Below are positions 43,833 to 53,250 of a DNA stretch of 64,000 nt, one piece after another (positions within the stretch are counted from its first letter, which is position 1; each line of letters starts with the position of its first letter). This DNA is from CAIMWS01 sp964409245. Lineage in GTDB: Bacteria > Verrucomicrobiota > Verrucomicrobiia > Limisphaerales > UBA1319. A program made the translations under genes and the position numbers. The stretch lies in assembly GCA_964409245.1 (NCBI GenBank), contig CAYPCQ010000032.1, positions 1 to 64,000 of the forward strand, written 5' to 3'. The notes beneath the pieces are model-generated. The model was not told the DNA's origin. It did not search any database and saw nothing but the letters and a program-made list of their open reading frames with translations.

Positions 43833-46354
43833 AAAAGATCCATTTTTATTTTCTCGGCGGCGCCATCTGCCTGGCCTGCCTCTCGGTTAACTGGGCCCAA
43901 ACTCCGTCCGTTCCCGTGCCGGCGCCGGGCGCCAGCCCAGCCAGTGTTCCGCCCCCCGCCATCGTGCCGATCCAGCCCGTTGCCAACACGCCTGCGGCAA
44001 CTCCGGTGGTGAATGCCGGCCAACCGGGCACCGTGCCCGCCGTTGCCCCCCCTGCGCCGGCCGTGCCCGCCGTGCCTGCTGCGTCCCCTGCGCCCACCAC
44101 GCCGGATTCGTCGGCCGCCACGAATCGCTTCTTCCAATCCCCAGGCCGCACTCGCGCCAACCGCCCGGAGGCCACGAACCGGCCGCCCATTTCGGTGCCG
44201 CAGCGCGTGGACCGGGTGCCGCCCTCTCCCGGCCTGATCGTCACCAATGCCGCCCCGGCGGCCGCCTCCCCCCTGGCTCCGGCGCCCGCCCCCGCGGCCG
44301 CGCCGGCGGCACCCGCTGCACCTTCCAAGCCGCCCGCGTTTCCGACTTTTCCGCCCCCTGAGGAGGATCCGGAGCCGCCGCCCGGTGGCACGCCGCCCGC
44401 TGGTCCCGGCAAGCCCCCGTTGCTGCCTTCCGGCCCGGTGGCGGGCGGCACCAACGCCGCTGCCGAAAAGGCCACCATCACTTCCGCCATGCTGCAGCTC
44501 AACAACATGCCCCTGGACCAGGCCTTTGAATTGTATTCCGAGCTGGTGGGCAAAACCGTGCTGAAGCATCCCAATGTCCCCCCCGCGGGCACCATCACTT
44601 TGAAGTTGAACAAGCAGATGGCCTATACCCCCTCCGAGGCCAAGCAGGCCATTGATACGGTCCTGGCTTTAAACAGCATTACGATGATCCCCATGGGGGA
44701 AAAATTCATCCTCGCCGTGCCGTCCCAAATGGCGCTGCAGGAAGCGGCCGCGTTCAACACCAACTCCACCTCCCAACTGCCGGAGGCCGCCCAATACATC
44801 ACCGAGATCGTCAAATTGACCAACGCCCTGCCCAGCGAATTGGTGCCCACCATCCAGCCCTTTGCCAAAATGCAGGGTGGCATTGCCGCCATCGACAGCA
44901 GCCAGATCCTCGTCATCCGCGATTACGCCATCAACGTCAAACGCATGCTGGAGCTGATCCGCAAAATCGATGTCGCCACCGAGCCTGATTACAAGCTGGA
45001 GGTCATCCCGATCAAGTATGGCAAAGTGGAGGACATTTACGGGGTCATGAGCGGTCTCATTGGCGGCGGTGGTGGCGGCACCAGCGGCACCCCCACTTCC
45101 AGCGCCCGCCGCGGTGGCAGCAGCGGCGGTGGTGGCCGGCGCACAGTCTCCAGCACTTCCCGCAATTCCCGGATGGGCCAGACCGGAGCTCAGGTGCCGG
45201 GCCAGGCCGCCGCTGGCCAGCCCGCCGCTGGCGCGCAAAATTCCTTCCAGCAGCGCCTCTCCCAAATCGTCCAGAAGGCCGCTGGCGGCGATAACCAGAT
45301 CCTGGGCGACGCCAAGATCATCCCCGATGAACGCGCCAACACCTTGGTGGTTTACGCCAACAAGCAGGATATGGTGACCATCACCAATATTGTCTCCAAA
45401 TTGGATATCATGCTGGCCCAGGTGCTGATCGAGGCCGCCATCATTGATGTCAGCATCGGCAACACTTTTAAATTGGCCGTGACTGCGGCCCAAAGCCCGC
45501 AAAGCTCGGGCCAATGGACCACTACGGGCGCCTCTCAAAATGGGGCCGGTCTTTTGCAGGGCGTCACCAATGTGTCTTCCGGCATGCCTGGTGGATTCAG
45601 CTATTATGCCAAGTATGCCGGCGATTTGGATATGGCCGTGACGGCGCTGGCCACCGATAACCGCGCCACCGTGATCCAGCGGCCGCGGATCCAGACATCG
45701 CACGCCATGCCCGCCAGCTTTTTCAGCGGCTCCACGGTGCCCTATTTAAGCTCCTACGGCGGCGGCGGCTATGGCCTTAGCGGCGGCTATGGCGGTGGCT
45801 ATGGCGGTGGCTATGGTTCGGTCCAGCAATTGAAAGTGGGGGTGGGCCTGGATGTCACCCCGTTCATCACCCCCGATGGCCTGGTGGTCCTGGAAATTTC
45901 GCAAACCATCGAGGAGGTTGGCGAGTGGAAGAAAATCGCCGATTCGGACGTGCCCACCACCAATACCCGGGAGGCCAATTCCATGGTTTCCGTACGGGAT
46001 AAGGAAACCATCATCCTTGGCGGCTTCATCCGCGCCTCCAAATCCAAATCCAATTCCGGCGTCCCCGGCTTGAAGGATATCCCCTTGCTCGGCTATTTGT
46101 TCCGGAGTTCATCCCGGGACAGTTCCCGCAGCGAAATGGTGGTGCTGCTGCGGCCCACCGTCCTGAACACCCCCTTGGACGCCACCAAGGCGGCCAAGGA
46201 AGAGCTGGCCCGCCTGCCGGGCGCCAACCGCGCCGAGCAGGAGTTCAAGGCGCAGGAGCAACAGCTCCGGGACGAGTATGAACGGCAGGACGCCAAGGCC
46301 GTCAAGGCCGCTGAGGCCGCCCGCAAGAAAGCCCAAAAACGGGGAATTGAATAA
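43829..46354 (+). CDS. Type II/IV secretion system secretin (GspD/PilQ family)
   Basis: This 841-residue outer-membrane pore protein begins with GTG overlapping the previous stop and has a signal peptide (about 1-23). A 170-residue Pro/Ala-rich linker follows (about 25-200). Next come N-domains (about 217-300 and 320-500), with a Gly/Ser-rich loop near 410-440, and the secretin domain from about 515. That domain carries a Gly/Tyr-rich tract (about 644-664) and the signature GVPGLKDIPLLGYLF. The C-terminus is a charged helix (about 790-841). It would form the exit channel for the operon's machine. Confidence 0.9.
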   Translation: MKKIHFYFLGGAICLACLSVNWAQTPSVPVPAPGASPASVPPPAIVPIQPVANTPAATPVVNAGQPGTVPAVAPPAPAVPAVPAASPAPTTPDSSAATNRFFQSPGRTRANRPEATNRPPISVPQRVDRVPPSPGLIVTNAAPAAASPLAPAPAPAAAPAAPAAPSKPPAFPTFPPPEEDPEPPPGGTPPAGPGKPPLLPSGPVAGGTNAAAEKATITSAMLQLNNMPLDQAFELYSELVGKTVLKHPNVPPAGTITLKLNKQMAYTPSEAKQAIDTVLALNSITMIPMGEKFILAVPSQMALQEAAAFNTNSTSQLPEAAQYITEIVKLTNALPSELVPTIQPFAKMQGGIAAIDSSQILVIRDYAINVKRMLELIRKIDVATEPDYKLEVIPIKYGKVEDIYGVMSGLIGGGGGGTSGTPTSSARRGGSSGGGGRRTVSSTSRNSRMGQTGAQVPGQAAAGQPAAGAQNSFQQRLSQIVQKAAGGDNQILGDAKIIPDERANTLVVYANKQDMVTITNIVSKLDIMLAQVLIEAAIIDVSIGNTFKLAVTAAQSPQSSGQWTTTGASQNGAGLLQGVTNVSSGMPGGFSYYAKYAGDLDMAVTALATDNRATVIQRPRIQTSHAMPASFFSGSTVPYLSSYGGGGYGLSGGYGGGYGGGYGSVQQLKVGVGLDVTPFITPDGLVVLEISQTIEEVGEWKKIADSDVPTTNTREANSMVSVRDKETIILGGFIRASKSKSNSGVPGLKDIPLLGYLFRSSSRDSSRSEMVVLLRPTVLNTPLDATKAAKEELARLPGANRAEQEFKAQEQQLRDEYERQDAKAVKAAEAARKKAQKRGIE

Positions 46355-46453
46355 ACGGCCGGGTTCCGCGTCCGACCAATCAGGTGTCAGGGCAGGCTGC
46401 GGATCAGCGGCCTGCTCGCGGTTTGGCGCCAGCGGTTTATCCACGAAGTATTT

Positions 46454-47788
46454 ATGAACAAAACAGTGTTGCTCTCGTTCCAGAGGAAACAGCCCGCCTG
46501 CCTGCCCGCGTTCAGCGCCCTCACCGGCCTTGCGCTGGGCCTGGCGTCGATCGCCCAAGGCGCCGATTGGCCCCAATACCGCGGCCCCAACCATGATGGC
46601 GCCAGTGCCGAAAAAATCCTGAAATCCTGGCCCGCAACGGGCCTGAAAAAACTTTGGAATACCCCGCTCAACAGCGGGTTCAGTTCGTTCACGGTGGGCC
46701 AGGGCAAGGCCTTCACCATCGTCCGCCGTGTCGGGGGCGGAGCCGACCAGGAAGTCTGCGTGGCGCTCGATGCCGCCACCGGCAAGGAGGCGTGGTCCCG
46801 GGTGCTCGGCCAGGCTAAATACCAGGGCGGCGGTGATTCCGGAACACCCGACAACCGCGGCGGTGACGGGCCGCGCTCCACTCCCACCTTGGATGGTGGC
46901 CGGGTTTATGCCTTATCCGCCTACCTGCAGCTGAATTGTTACGCAGCCGATTCCGGCCAGCCGGTCTGGAACCTCGACTTGCTGAAGGAATACGGCGGCA
47001 AGCTCATCACCTGGCAAAGCGCGGCTTCACCCTTGATTGATGGCGATCTGATTTTCATCCACGGCGTCGCGCCCGGCCAGTGCCTGATGGCCTTCAATAA
47101 GCAGGATGGCAAGCTTGTGTGGAAAGGCCAGAACGACTTGATGACCCATGCCACTCCGGTGGCGGCGACGATTTCGGGAGTGCGCCAGGTAATATTTTTC
47201 GCCCAAAGCGGCCTGGTGGCCGTGGCGCCCCTGACCGGAGAAGTCCTCTGGCGTTACAAGTTCCCCTACAATGTCTCCACAGCGGCCTCGCCGGTTGTGG
47301 GAGGCGACATCGTTTATTGTTCAGCCGGTTACGACGTGGGCGCCGGGGCGGTCAAGATCAGCCAGGCGGATGGCAAATTCATCGCCACCGAGCTATGGCG
47401 GCGCCCCAAGGCCATCATGAGCCACTGGAATACTCCGGTCTATCACGAGGGCCATCTCTATGGCCTGTTCGGCTGCAAAGATTACGGCAAGGCCCCGCTG
47501 CAATGCGTGGATATCAAAACCGGTGCGGAAAAATGGACCAAGACCGGCTTCGGACCCGGTGGCCTGCTGCTGGTGGACGGCCGCCTGCTGATCCTCGATG
47601 ACCGGGGAAACCTCGTGCTCGCCAAGGCCACCCCTGAGGCTTTCCAGGAGGAGGGCCGGTTCAAAGCGGTGGACGGCAAATGCTGGAACGTGCCCGCCCT
47701 CAGCAACGGACGTTTGTATGCCCGCAGCACCAAGGAAGGCGCCTGCTTCGATATTTCCGTTCAGAATTCTTTCAATGCCGGGCGGTAG
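46454..47788 (+). CDS. Exported PQQ-like beta-propeller repeat protein
   Basis: This 444-residue protein has a signal peptide (about 1-36, ending SIAQGA) and the sequence DWPQYRGPNHDG typical of verrucomicrobial and planctomycetal PQQ-like propellers. Repeated blades follow, with LDAATGKEAW, FNKQDGKLVW, APLTGEVLWRY and VDIKTGAEKW. No methanol-dehydrogenase catalytic motifs are visible, so a BamB-like or binding role is more likely than enzyme activity. It starts about 100 bases after the secretin gene. Confidence 0.88.
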   Translation: MNKTVLLSFQRKQPACLPAFSALTGLALGLASIAQGADWPQYRGPNHDGASAEKILKSWPATGLKKLWNTPLNSGFSSFTVGQGKAFTIVRRVGGGADQEVCVALDAATGKEAWSRVLGQAKYQGGGDSGTPDNRGGDGPRSTPTLDGGRVYALSAYLQLNCYAADSGQPVWNLDLLKEYGGKLITWQSAASPLIDGDLIFIHGVAPGQCLMAFNKQDGKLVWKGQNDLMTHATPVAATISGVRQVIFFAQSGLVAVAPLTGEVLWRYKFPYNVSTAASPVVGGDIVYCSAGYDVGAGAVKISQADGKFIATELWRRPKAIMSHWNTPVYHEGHLYGLFGCKDYGKAPLQCVDIKTGAEKWTKTGFGPGGLLLVDGRLLILDDRGNLVLAKATPEAFQEEGRFKAVDGKCWNVPALSNGRLYARSTKEGACFDISVQNSFNAGR

Positions 47789-47808
47789 CCGCCCCGCTTG
47801 GAATTTGC

Positions 47809-47828
47809 CCTGGTGAACGCCAGGTTTT
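47809..47828 (+). terminator. Weak intrinsic terminator after the propeller gene
   Basis: A 5-bp stem CCTGG/CCAGG with a 6-base loop is followed by four Ts, 20 bases after the stop. It is short, so termination is uncertain. Confidence 0.35.
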
Positions 47829-47945
47829 GCGGTTCGGCCCTTTCCAACCGATGGGCCGCCGGAGAACCTGGCTTGTTTCTTTTTGGCGGCGGCGCTCCAA
47901 CGGATAAAACTTGCGGCGCCGGGCGCCTTGGTTCACGGTTCCTTC

Positions 47946-48287
47946 ATGGCCAATTATTCCATCGCCCAACTGGATGCCCTGAATCCGGTGGCCTGTCCCT
48001 GCGGCTTCGCCCGCCGGGCTTTCGGCCTGCCGGAAAACCCTGCCGCCTCGTTGCACCTGGTGGAAATCCAGGCGGATTCCCACCTCCATTATCACAAAAA
48101 ATCGACCGAAATCTACGTGGTCATCGAAGGGGTGGGGTGGGTGGAATTGGACGGCGAAAAATTGCCGGTCCAACCGCTGGCGGCCGTCCTGATCCGGCCT
48201 GGATGCCGGCACCGGGCCGTGGGCAAATTAAAGCTGATCAATGTGGTGCTGCCCGCCTTTGATCCCGCGGACGAATGGTTTGACTGA
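47946..48287 (+). CDS. Cupin domain protein
   Basis: A 113-residue single-domain cupin has HLHYHKKSTEIYVVIEG, giving the metal-binding H, H and E of motif 1, and PGCRHRAVG supplying the His of motif 2. It probably binds a metal ion and a small ligand; the substrate is unknown. The start at 47946 fits the conserved opening, and a 21-codon in-frame upstream extension is not convincing. A small terminator-like hairpin follows. Confidence 0.85.
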   Translation: MANYSIAQLDALNPVACPCGFARRAFGLPENPAASLHLVEIQADSHLHYHKKSTEIYVVIEGVGWVELDGEKLPVQPLAAVLIRPGCRHRAVGKLKLINVVLPAFDPADEWFD

Positions 48288-48293
48288 ACCGTG

Positions 48294-48315
48294 CGGAGTT
48301 CCGCCCTCCGTTTTT
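48294..48315 (+). terminator. Intrinsic terminator after the cupin gene
   Basis: CGGAG (48294-48298) pairs with CTCCG (48306-48310) around a 7-base loop and is followed by five Ts. It lies 7 bases after the cupin stop. Confidence 0.5.
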
Positions 48316-48361
48316 CGAGCTTGAGCTATAGCTGCCACCGGCGGACAATGCCCCTGGTGTC

Positions 48362-49771
48362 ATGAGCAAATTGACAGATGTGCAGATCCTCGGCGCGCGG
48401 CTTTATTTTCTGCCGGTGCAGACCCGTGTGCCCTTGAAATTCGGCCCGGAAACCCTCACCAGCGTGACCTGCGCGCGGGTCTGTCTCACCGTTGCCGATC
48501 AGGCGGGCCGTCGAGCCCAAGGCTGGGGTGAAACCCCCTTGAGTGTCCAGTGGGTATGGCCGTCTGCCATGGCCTATGAGCCGCGGCACCAGCGCCTGAA
48601 GGAGTTCACGCAGCGGCTGGCCAAGGCTTGGAGCCAGTTCAGCGTGCGTGGGCATCCCCTTGAAATCGGGTCCGACTTCCTGGAACTGCAGCTGCCCGGG
48701 CTCCTGGCCGGATTTAACCGGGAGCCTCAGGCCGGCCCGGAAGCCATGCCCTGGCTGGCCGCCCTGGTTGGTTGCTCCGCCTACGATCTGGCCTTGCACG
48801 ATGCTTATGGCCAATTATTGGGCCAGCCGGTCTATCAGACCTACCAGGAGCGTTTCATGAACCGGGATTTGGCCGCCTTTCTGGCGCCCGCCGAAGGTTC
48901 CGGCGCCAGCTTCCACCACGCCTATCCGGGCCAATTCCTCGTGCCCCAGCCGCCCACCCAGCTGCGCGCCTGGCACCTGGTGGGAGGCCTCGACTTGCTG
49001 GACCCGTCGGAGCTGACCGGCCGGGAGCCAGCGGATGGGCATCCGGTGCTGCTGGCGGATTGGATCGAGCGCGATGGTTTGAAATGCCTCAAAATCAAGC
49101 TCCGGGGCAACGCTGCCGCCTGGGACCGGCAGCGGTTCCTCCAGGTGGGCCGCATCGCCCTGGAGAAGGGGGTGGAATGGCTCTCCGCCGATTTCAACTG
49201 CACCGTCACCGAGCCAGCCTATGTCAATGAGATGCTCGATTATTTGCGGGGCGAACAGGCCCGGTTATACGACCGGATCTTGTATGTGGAGCAGCCCTTC
49301 CCCTACGACCTCGAAAAGCACCGGATCGATGTCCATTCGGTTTCCTCGCGCAAGCCGCTGTTCCTGGATGAAAGCGCGCACGATTGGCGCCTGGTCCGGC
49401 TGGGGCGGGAACTGGGCTGGACTGGGGTGGCCCTGAAAACCTGCAAAACCCAGACCGGCGCCTTGCTGAGCGCCTGTTGGGCCAAGGCCCATGGGCTGGC
49501 CTTGATGGTGCAGGATCTGACCAATCCCATGCTGGCCCAGATTCCGCACGTGCTGCTGGCCGCCCACGCGGGCACCATCATGGGCGTGGAGACCAATGCC
49601 ATGCAATTTTACCCGGAGGCATCCCGCGCCGAGGCCGTGATCCACCCCGGTTTGTATTGCCGCCGCCAGGGGTTGGTGGATTGGCGCACCGTGACCGGCC
49701 CCGGATTCGGCTACCGGCTGCCCGAGATGGGCCGTACGCTGCCTGAACCTGCCGCCGCCGCTGGCGAATAA
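48362..49771 (+). CDS. Enolase-superfamily enzyme (mandelate racemase/muconate lactonizing type)
   Basis: The 469-residue protein has the capping domain at the start and a C-terminal barrel. The barrel shows the lysine strand CLKIKLRG, three acidic metal ligands in SADFN, VEQPF and LDES, and an opposing lysine in VALKTCK. Members abstract an alpha-proton from a carboxylate in racemisation, dehydration or cycloisomerisation. At 469 residues it is longer than the usual 360-400, with an extra segment around residues 150-230. The substrate is unknown. A response regulator gene follows after 17 bases. Confidence 0.82.
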   Translation: MSKLTDVQILGARLYFLPVQTRVPLKFGPETLTSVTCARVCLTVADQAGRRAQGWGETPLSVQWVWPSAMAYEPRHQRLKEFTQRLAKAWSQFSVRGHPLEIGSDFLELQLPGLLAGFNREPQAGPEAMPWLAALVGCSAYDLALHDAYGQLLGQPVYQTYQERFMNRDLAAFLAPAEGSGASFHHAYPGQFLVPQPPTQLRAWHLVGGLDLLDPSELTGREPADGHPVLLADWIERDGLKCLKIKLRGNAAAWDRQRFLQVGRIALEKGVEWLSADFNCTVTEPAYVNEMLDYLRGEQARLYDRILYVEQPFPYDLEKHRIDVHSVSSRKPLFLDESAHDWRLVRLGRELGWTGVALKTCKTQTGALLSACWAKAHGLALMVQDLTNPMLAQIPHVLLAAHAGTIMGVETNAMQFYPEASRAEAVIHPGLYCRRQGLVDWRTVTGPGFGYRLPEMGRTLPEPAAAAGE

Positions 49772-49788
49772 AGACAAAATCCCTTGCC

Positions 49789-51189
49789 ATGGAATTGATT
49801 GGTTTGAACGGCCTGAGTGTTTTGATCGTGGAGGATGAACTCCTCCTGCGCAAGCAGCTTGCCGCCGAATTGGAGCGTCTGCGGGCCGATGTCACCCAGG
49901 CCGGCACGCTCAAAAGCGCCCGGGAATTGGCCGCCTCGCTGGACTTTGACATGGTTCTGCTCGACGTCAACCTGCCCGATGGCCGGAGCACTGATCTGCT
50001 CAAGGAACGGCTTTTCCCCGCCAGCACGGGCGTGATTGTGATGACCGCCGAGGGCGGCGTCCACGGGGCCGTGGAGGCCATGCGCCTGGGGGCGATGGAC
50101 TACCTGGCCAAGCCCTTCGATCCCGCCGAGCTGCCGCTGGTGATCAGCCGCGCCCAGCGCGCCAAGAAATCCAGCCGCCTGGAGGAACACCGCCGGCGGG
50201 CGGAGTCCCGCGGCACGGACGATTTCGTTTTTGGCCCATCCCTGGCGGCCATGCAGAACCAGCTCCAGAGGATCCTGGCCGCCGATGAGCGCCTCCAAAC
50301 CAGTCTGCCTCCGGTCCTGATCGAGGGCGAAACCGGCACCGGTAAAACCACCATCGCCCGCTGGCTGCATCAGCGGGGGCCCCGGGCCGCCCTGCCCCTG
50401 GTGGAGATGAATTGCTCGGCGCTGCCCGAGCCCCTCGCCGAGTCCGAGCTTTTTGGCCATGAGCGCGGCGCTTTCACGGATGCCCGGACCGCCCGCATGG
50501 GATTATTCGAGGCCGCCCATGGCGGAACCCTCTTCCTGGACGAGCTGCCCAGCCTGTCCCTGTCTTTGCAGGCCAAGTTGCTGTCCGTGCTGGAGGACCG
50601 CCAGATCCGCCGCCTCGGCGGCAACAAGACCCTGGCGGTGGATGTCCGCGTGATCGCCGCCAGCAACCGTCCCCTCAAGCCGCTGGTGGCCGGCGGCCAG
50701 TTCCGGGAGGATTTATTCCACCGCCTCGACCTGTGCCGGGTCGCCATTCCGCCTTTGCGCGAGCGCGGGGAGGAAATTGTGCTCCTGGCGGAATCGCTCA
50801 TGAAGCGGCTGTGCGCGCGCCACCGGTTGCCCACCCGGACCATTACCCCGGCAGGACAGCTGCTGCTGCGGGCCTATCCCTGGCCCGGCAACGTGCGCGA
50901 GCTTTCCCACGAGTTGGAGCGCGCCATCATTTTTGAGGACAGCCAGAAATTGGATTTCCACCACCTGGCTGGCTCCCCCGCGGCCCCGCCAAACCCGCCG
51001 GCCAATCCGCGCGATTGGTTCAACGAGTCCTTCGAATTCCCACCGCAAGGCTTCGCCCTCGAGGCCGCCATCGACCGGCTGGTCCACCACGCCTTGAAAC
51101 AGGCCGAAAGCAATGTTTCAGCCGCCGCGCGGTTGTTGGGGGTCACCCGGGATTACCTGCGTTACCGGCTCCACGGCAAAGTCGAATAG
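49789..51189 (+). CDS. Sigma-54-dependent response regulator (NtrC family)
   Basis: This 466-residue transcription activator has a receiver domain (phospho-acceptor D59, acidic E15/D16, K108) and an AAA+ domain with Walker A ETGTGKTT (181-188) and Walker B LFLDEL (248-253). A Fis-type helix-turn-helix (AESNVSAAARLLGVTRDYLRYRL) ends the protein. The sigma-54 contact loop reads GAFTDA (227-232) instead of GAFTGA, a known natural variant. No partner kinase is adjacent. Its targets would have -24/-12 promoters, which I did not identify here. Confidence 0.93.
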   Translation: MELIGLNGLSVLIVEDELLLRKQLAAELERLRADVTQAGTLKSARELAASLDFDMVLLDVNLPDGRSTDLLKERLFPASTGVIVMTAEGGVHGAVEAMRLGAMDYLAKPFDPAELPLVISRAQRAKKSSRLEEHRRRAESRGTDDFVFGPSLAAMQNQLQRILAADERLQTSLPPVLIEGETGTGKTTIARWLHQRGPRAALPLVEMNCSALPEPLAESELFGHERGAFTDARTARMGLFEAAHGGTLFLDELPSLSLSLQAKLLSVLEDRQIRRLGGNKTLAVDVRVIAASNRPLKPLVAGGQFREDLFHRLDLCRVAIPPLRERGEEIVLLAESLMKRLCARHRLPTRTITPAGQLLLRAYPWPGNVRELSHELERAIIFEDSQKLDFHHLAGSPAAPPNPPANPRDWFNESFEFPPQGFALEAAIDRLVHHALKQAESNVSAAARLLGVTRDYLRYRLHGKVE

Positions 51190-51261
51190 TGGCGGGTAGC
51201 GGCCCGGCCGGCCGCTGAAATTGATTCCATTCCCGGTTCAGAGGTCTTATTCTCGAGCGCC

Positions 51262-53040
51262 ATGAGAGCATGTTTTTCCGATCAACCTCGAGGCGCCAGT
51301 TGGCTGGCGGTTTGGCTCCTGGCCGGCTGGCTGGAGGCCAGCTCCGGAACCGCTTGGTCCGCCTCCGGCAACGATCCCGCATTCACCGTGCGCACCAATG
51401 TGATGGTGCCCATGCGCGACGGGGTGAAATTGGCCGCTCATGTATTTGTGCCCAAAGATACCGGCCCGTTTCCGGTCCTGCTCATGCGCTCGCCCTATGG
51501 CAAAGGGGATGCTGCCGGTGGCCACGCCGCTTATTACGCCACGCGGGGCTATGCGGTGGTGAACCAGGATTGCCGCGGCAAAGGCCAGTCGGAAGGCGCC
51601 TGGGTGCCGTTCCTGAATGACCGTGACGACGGCCTCGACACCTTGAAGTGGATCCTGGCGCAAAGCTGGTGCAACGGCAAAATCGGCACCCTGGGTGGTT
51701 CCTACGTGGGCTTCACCCAGTGGATCATGGCCGACCAGGCGGGTCCCGCCCTCAAGGCGATGTTTCCCGTGGTGCCTCTGGGCGATCCGTGGAGCGAAGC
51801 CTGCTACCAAGGCGGCGCCTTCAATTTGTCCCTGGCCTTGGGCTGGGGCATCGCGGTCTCCTTCAAGCCCGGCGAAAAAATCCCCGCCATCAACTGGGAC
51901 CAGGCCCACCGCGAGCTGCCGCTGGCCACCTGCGATGAGAAAATCACCGGCCGCAAAATCCCCTACCTGCGCGACTGGCTGGCGCACCCCGCCTTCGACG
52001 ATTACTGGGCCCCAGGCAGCCTGCGCAAGCGCTGGAGCGGCATCGAGGCCCCGACCTTTGCCGTTGGCGGCTGGTATGACATTTTTTCCCAGTCGGTCCT
52101 GGAAAACATCAGCGCCATCCGCCGCCTGGCGCCCACCCCCGAAACGCGCCGCCGCCAGCACGTGATGATGGGGCCCTGGCCGCACGGCATCAGCCGCCAG
52201 GTGGGCGAACTGGATTTTGGCCCGCAGGCCGCAGTGGATCTACGTTCCATCGAAGCCCGCTGGTTTGATTACTGCCTCAAGGACGCCACCAACGGGGCCG
52301 CCGAATGGCCGCCCTTCCGGATTTTTGTGATGGGCCGCAACGAGTGGCGGGACGAAACCGACTGGCCCCTGGCGCGCACCCGCTACAACCGCTTTTATTT
52401 CCGCAGCGGCGGGCAGGCCAACACGCTGGATGGCGATGGCCGGCTCGGCCGGATGGCGCCCGGCCAGGAGGCCGCCGATTGCTACCTCTACGATCCCCGG
52501 GATCCGGTCCCCACGCTCGGGGGATGCAACCTGGCGGGCTGCCCGGCCGGCCCCTATGACCAGCGCTCCGCCGAGCGCCGTGCCGATGTGCTGGTTTACA
52601 CCAGCGGCGTTTTGATTGAGAACCTGGAGGCCACCGGTCCGGTGAAGGTGATCCTCCATGCCGCCACCGATGCGGCGGATACCGATTGGACCGCCAAGCT
52701 GGTTGATGTCCATCCCGATGGCCGGGCGATCAACCTGTGCGACGGCATCCTCCGGGCCCGCAGCCGGGTTTCCTCCGCCGTGCCTGCTTTGCCAAAGCCG
52801 GACCAGGTTTACGAATATGAGATCGACCTGGGGGTGACCAGCAACGTGTTCCTGCCGGGGCACCGGATCCGGGTGGAAATTTCCAGCAGCAACTTCCCGC
52901 GCTTCGACCGCAATCCCAACACCGGCCACGCCTTCGGAATGGATGCCGAGGTGCGAACCGCCCGGCAGACAGTTTACCACGAGGCGGGTCGGGCATCCTG
53001 CCTGGTTTTGCCGGTCATCCCCGCCGTTCGGGCCAACTAG
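51262..53040 (+). CDS. CocE/NonD family hydrolase (X-Pro dipeptidyl-peptidase-like)
   Basis: This 592-residue serine hydrolase has a signal peptide (about 1-35), an alpha/beta-hydrolase domain with PMRDGVKLAAH, RGYAVVNQDCRGKGQSEG and the nucleophile elbow GGSYVG (S147), and a C-terminal jelly-roll domain ending VEISSSNFPRFDRNPNTG. This is the cocaine esterase/glutaryl-acylase/X-Pro peptidase architecture. It probably acts in the periplasm on acyl, ester or peptide bonds; the substrate is unknown. Confidence 0.9.
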   Translation: MRACFSDQPRGASWLAVWLLAGWLEASSGTAWSASGNDPAFTVRTNVMVPMRDGVKLAAHVFVPKDTGPFPVLLMRSPYGKGDAAGGHAAYYATRGYAVVNQDCRGKGQSEGAWVPFLNDRDDGLDTLKWILAQSWCNGKIGTLGGSYVGFTQWIMADQAGPALKAMFPVVPLGDPWSEACYQGGAFNLSLALGWGIAVSFKPGEKIPAINWDQAHRELPLATCDEKITGRKIPYLRDWLAHPAFDDYWAPGSLRKRWSGIEAPTFAVGGWYDIFSQSVLENISAIRRLAPTPETRRRQHVMMGPWPHGISRQVGELDFGPQAAVDLRSIEARWFDYCLKDATNGAAEWPPFRIFVMGRNEWRDETDWPLARTRYNRFYFRSGGQANTLDGDGRLGRMAPGQEAADCYLYDPRDPVPTLGGCNLAGCPAGPYDQRSAERRADVLVYTSGVLIENLEATGPVKVILHAATDAADTDWTAKLVDVHPDGRAINLCDGILRARSRVSSAVPALPKPDQVYEYEIDLGVTSNVFLPGHRIRVEISSSNFPRFDRNPNTGHAFGMDAEVRTARQTVYHEAGRASCLVLPVIPAVRAN

Positions 53041-53250
53041 ACCTCGGGCAGGTGTTGCATGGGGATTCTGCGCCAAGTTTCCGCCGCGGTCCTGCACCGT
53101 TTGTGCCACATTGGTTCAGCCTATGAGGATGATCCCGGGATTCGTCTGTGATAACCAGCTTGCTGGGCAGAGGGGCATGGCCCCGGATGTGAATAGGCGG
53201 TCGGGAACCGTCGGAGGATCCATCCCGGCTGGTATTCAGGGGGAGTTGCC

